Both the position numbers and the translations under genes were made by a program. A stretch of 64,000 bases of DNA. Source: Metridium senile (taxonomy: Eukaryota; Cnidaria; Anthozoa; Actiniaria; Metridiidae). This document shows positions 60,201 to 64,000 of this stretch, one piece after another (the first letter of the stretch is position 1; the number at the start of each line of letters is the position of its first letter). The stretch lies in contig OX459104.1 in NCBI GenBank assembly GCA_949775045.1, positions 12,075,655-12,139,654 of the forward strand. Reading direction: 5' to 3'. The notes beneath the pieces were generated by a model. That model searched no databases. It saw only the letters and a program-made list of their open reading frames with translations, and had not been told where the DNA came from.

Positions 60201-63200
60201 ACAGGGTCTAGGCGAAAATTTTGTGCCGAAAACCCCGATCTTTTTAACCCATTTTCAGATCACCCTATAGGGCAAATTGCATTCTGGTCAGGATTTTGTA
60301 GTTTTTTTCTAAATAAAATCTTGCGCATTTATCAGAATGCTCTAATATTCTCAGACATTGCTCACAGGGTCTAGGCGAAAATTTTGTGCCGAAAACCCCG
60401 ATCTTTTTAACCCATTTACAGATCATCCTATAGGGCATATTGCATTCTGGGTAGGATTTTGTAGTTTTTTCTAAATAAAATCTTGCGCATTTATCAGAAT
60501 GCTCTAATATTCTCAGACATTGCTCACAGGGTCTAGGCGAAAATTTTGTGCCGAAAACCTCGATCTTTTAACCCATTTACAGATCATCCTATAGGGCAAA
60601 TTGCATTCTGGGTAGGATTTTGTAGTTTTTTTCTAAATAAAATCTTGCGCATTTATCAGAATGCTCTAATATTCTCAGACATTGCTCACAGGGTCTAGGC
60701 GAAAATTTTGTGCCGAAAACCCCGATCTTTTTAACCCATTTTCAGATCACCCTATAGGGCAAATTGCATTCTGGTCAGGATTTTGTAGTTTTTTTCTAAA
60801 TAAAATCTTGCGCATTTATCAGAATGCTCTAATATTCTCAGACATTGCTCACAGGGTCTAGGCGAAAATTTTGTGCCGAAAACCCCGATCTTTTTAACCC
60901 ATTTACAGATCATCCTATAGGGCATATTGCATTCTGGGTAGGATTTTGTAGTTTTTTCTAAATAAAATCTTGCGCATTTATCAGAATGCTCTAATATTCT
61001 CAGACATTGCTCACAGGGTCTAGGCGAAAATTTTGTGCCGAAAACCTCGATCTTTTTAACCCATTTACAGATCATCCTATAGGGCATATTGCATTCTGGG
61101 TAGGATTTTGTAGTTTTTTCTAAATAAAATCTTGCGCATTTATCAGTATGCTCTAATATTCTCAGACATTGCTCACAGGGTCTAGGCGAAAATTTTGTGC
61201 CGAAAACCCCGATCTTTTTAACCCATTTTCAGATCACCCTATAGGGCATATTGCATTCTGGGTAGGATTTTGTAGTTTTTTCTAAATAAAATCTTGCGCA
61301 TTTATCAGAATGCTCTAATATTCTCAGACATTGTTCACAGGGTCCAGGCGAAAATTTTGTGCCGAAAACCCCGATCTTTTTAAACCATTTTCAGATCACC
61401 GTATAGGGCATATTGCATTCTGGGTAGGATTTTGTAGTTTTTTCTAAATAAAATCTTGCGCATTTGTCAGAATGCTCTAATATTCTCAGACATTGCTCAC
61501 AGGTTCTAGCGAAAATTTTGTGCCGAAAACCCCGATCTTTTTAACCCATTTTCAGATCACCCTATAGGGCATATTGCATTCTGGGTAGGATTTTATAGTT
61601 TTTTCTAAATAAAATCTTGCGCATTTATCAGAATGCTCTAATATTCTCAGACATTGCTCACAGGGTTCTGGCGAAAATTTTGTGCCAAAAACCCCGATCT
61701 TTTTAACCCATTTTGAGATCACCCTATAGGGCATATTGCATTCTGGGTAGGATTTTGTAGTTTTTTCTAAATAAAATCTTGCGCATTTATCAGAATGCTC
61801 TAATATTCTCAGACATTGCTCACAGGGTCTAGGCGAAAATTTTGTGCCGAAAACCCTGATCTTTTTAACCCATTTTCAGATCACCGTATAGGGCATATTG
61901 CATTCTGGGTAGGATTTTGTAGTTTTTTCTAAATAAAATCTTGAGCATTTATCAGAATGCTCTAATATTCTCAGACATTGCTCACAGGGTCTAGGCGAAA
62001 ATTTTGTGCCGAAAACCCCGATCTTTTTAACCCATTTACAGATCACCCTATAGGGCATATTGAATTCTGGGTAGGATTTTGTAGTTTTTTCTAAATAAAA
62101 TCTTGCGCATTTATCAGAATGCTCTAATATTCTCAGACATTGCTCACAGGGTCTAGGCGAAAATTTTGTGCCGAAAACCCCGATCTTTTTAACCCATTTT
62201 CAGATCACCCTATAGGGCAAATTGCATTCTGGGTAGGATTTTGTAGTTTTTTTCTAAATAAAATCTTGCGCATTTATCAGAATGCTCTAATATTCTCAGA
62301 CATTGCTCACAGGGTCTAGGCGAAAATTTTGTGCCGAAAACCCCGATCTTTTTAACCCATTTTCAGATCACCCTATAGGGCAAATTGCATTCTGGGTAGG
62401 ATTTTGTAGTTTTTTTCTAAATAAAATCTTGCGCATTTATCAGAATGCTCTAATATTCTCAGACATTGCTCACAGGGTCTAGGCGAAAATTTTGTGCCGA
62501 AAACCCCGATCTTTTTAACCCATTTTCAGATCACCCTATAGGGCATATTGCATTCTGGGTTGGATTTTGTAGTTTTTTCTAAATAAAATCTTGCGCATTT
62601 ATCAGAATGCTCTAATATTCTCAGACATTGCTCACAGGGTTCTGGCGAAAATTTTGTGCCAAAAACCCCGATCTTTTTAACCCATTTTCAGATCACCCTA
62701 TAGGGCATATTGCATTCTGGGTAGGATTTTGTAGTTTTTTCTAAATAAAATCTTGCGCATTTATCAGAATGCTCTAATATTCTCAGACATTGCTCACAGG
62801 GTCTAGGCGAAAATTTTGTGCCGAAAACCCCGATCTTTTTAACCCATTTTCAGATCACCGTATAGGGCATATTGCATTCTGGGTAGGATTTTGTAGTTTT
62901 TTCTAAATAAAATCTTGAGCATTTATCAGAATGCTCTAATATTCTCAGACATTGCTCACAGGGGGTCTAGGCGAAAATTTTGTGCCAAAAACCCCGATCT
63001 TTTTAACCCATTTTCAGATCACCCTATAGGGCATATTGAATTCTGGGTAGGATTTTGTAGTTTTTTCTAAATAAAATCTTGCGCATTTATCAGAATGCTC
63101 TAATATTCTCAGACATTGCTCACAGGGTCTAGGCGAAAATTTTGTACCAAAAACCCCGATCTTTTTAACCCATTTTCAGATCACCCAATAGGGCATATTG

Positions 63201-64000
63201 CATTCTGGTAGGATTTTGTAGTTTTTTTCTAAATAAAATCTTGCGCATTTATCAGAATGCTCTAATATTCTCAGACATTGCTCACAGGGTCTAGGCGAAA
63301 ATTTTGTGCCAAAAACCCCGATCTTTTTAACACATTTTCAGATCACCCTATAGGGCAAATTGCATTCTTGGTAGGATTTTGTAGTTTTTTCTAAATAAAA
63401 TCTTGCGCATTTATCAGAATGCTCTAATATTCTCACACATTGCTCACAGGGTCTAGGCGAAAATTTTGTGCCGAAAACCCCGATCTTTTTAACCCATTTT
63501 CAGATCACCCAATAGGGCATATTGCATTCTGGGTAGGATTTTGTAGTTTTTTCTAAATAAAATCTTGCGCATTTATCAGAATGCTCTAATATTCTCAGAC
63601 ATTGCTCACAGGGTCTAGGCGAAAATTTTGTGCCGAAAACCCCGATCTTTTTAACCCATTTTCAGATCACCCTATAGGGCATATTGAATTCTAGGTAGGA
63701 TTTTGTAGTTTTTTCTAAATAAAATCTTGCGCATTTATCAGAATGCTCTAATATTCTCAGACATTGCTCACAGGGTCTAGGCGAAAATTTTGTGCCAAAA
63801 ACCCCGATCTTTTTAACCCATTTTCAGATCACCCAATAGGGCATATTGCATTCTGGGTAGGATTTTGTAGTTTTTTTCTAAATAAAATCTTGCGCATTTA
63901 TCAGAATGCTCTAATATTCTCAGACATTGCTCACAGGGTCTAGGCGAAAAGTTTGTGCCGAAAACCCCGATCTTTTTAACCCATTTTCAGATCACCCTAT
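51276..64000 (+). repeat. 162-bp satellite array, right block (about 78 monomers)
   Basis: Same monomer and same orientation as the left block, resuming at AATATTCTCAGACATTGC after unrelated DNA ending ATTAATCTTG. The array continues beyond the window edge. Variants typical of 1-6 kb of the window reappear here (CCTATTGGGC, CTTGGTAGG, AAAATATTGCG, GCAATCTGGG at 57849 and 59145, TTGGGCATTT at 59511). The composite monomer is absent. The last 3 kb shows its own variants, such as CCCAATAGGG, TTGAATTCT and GCCAAAAACC. Confidence 0.99.
51673..57600 (+). repeat. Higher-order duplication in the right array, periods about 2,753 and 3,076 bp
   Basis: CTTGCGCTTTATC, lacking one base, is at 54331 and 57407, and the AAACCCGATC deletion variant with CCTATTGGGC is at 54081 and 57157; both pairs are 3,076 bp apart (19 monomers). 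Further left, TTGCTCATTTATC (about 52549 and 55302) and TTAACACATTTACAG (about 51989 and 54742) are 2,753 bp apart (17 monomers). The two halves are thus one duplication of about 3 kb with a two-monomer indel. Confidence 0.75.

Noticed and set aside
1..64000. CRISPR-like array of repeats and spacers
   Set aside because: The whole 162-bp unit is conserved with no variable spacers, and the neighbouring mobile elements are eukaryotic.
1..64000. CENP-B box in the monomer
   Set aside because: Neither strand of the consensus-like monomer shows the required spaced TTCG...CGGG pattern; the CGAAAA and CCCCG pieces are in the wrong arrangement.

Overview
This is a 64 kb window of eukaryotic, almost certainly animal, DNA. 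About 88% of it is one tandem satellite. The monomer is 162 bp (163 bp when a T6 run is T7), about 38% GC by hand count of a typical copy, and always in the same orientation. Roughly 265-270 monomers fill 1-43482, two lie at 44497-44799, and about 78 fill 51276-64000. No rRNA, tRNA, CRISPR or intact protein-coding gene was recognised. The long open frames on the minus strand of the satellite are an arithmetic by-product, because 162 = 3 x 54.

The satellite is organised in nested higher-order repeats. I could anchor duplications with periods of 1,947, 1,622, 2,232 and about 3,076 bp, plus a 12-mer and a 7-mer block at the left end, using shared single-base markers. A short composite monomer, in which about 108 bp of satellite is replaced by a fixed 64-bp foreign segment carrying TGACGTCA, occurs ten times between 21927 and 44863. 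The tenth copy is the array/island boundary itself, where the same 64 bp runs on into non-satellite DNA. The satellite has therefore captured the end of a neighbouring transposon and amplified it over about 23 kb.

A 1,014-bp non-autonomous transposon with 15-bp perfect inverted ends and a TTAA duplication sits in the array at 43483-44496. The non-satellite island (44800-51275) is a mosaic of small, mostly non-coding mobile elements. It holds two abutting terminal-inverted-repeat elements (44803-46925), one with a truncated SAP-domain reading frame. It also holds a foldback element with 172-bp near-perfect arms and a 165-bp MITE nested in one arm (47411-48134), a tRNA-derived SINE on the minus strand ending in a long AAT microsatellite, a 471-bp MITE (49521-49991) and a 118-bp hairpin (50049-50166). 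Three of the elements are flanked by AT on both sides.

The organism is best described as an animal, more likely an aquatic invertebrate. This rests on the transposon types and the SAP-type fragment; the species cannot be named from the sequence. The satellite could be centromeric, pericentromeric or subtelomeric, and nothing here decides which. All repeat periods depend on correct assembly of a difficult array.
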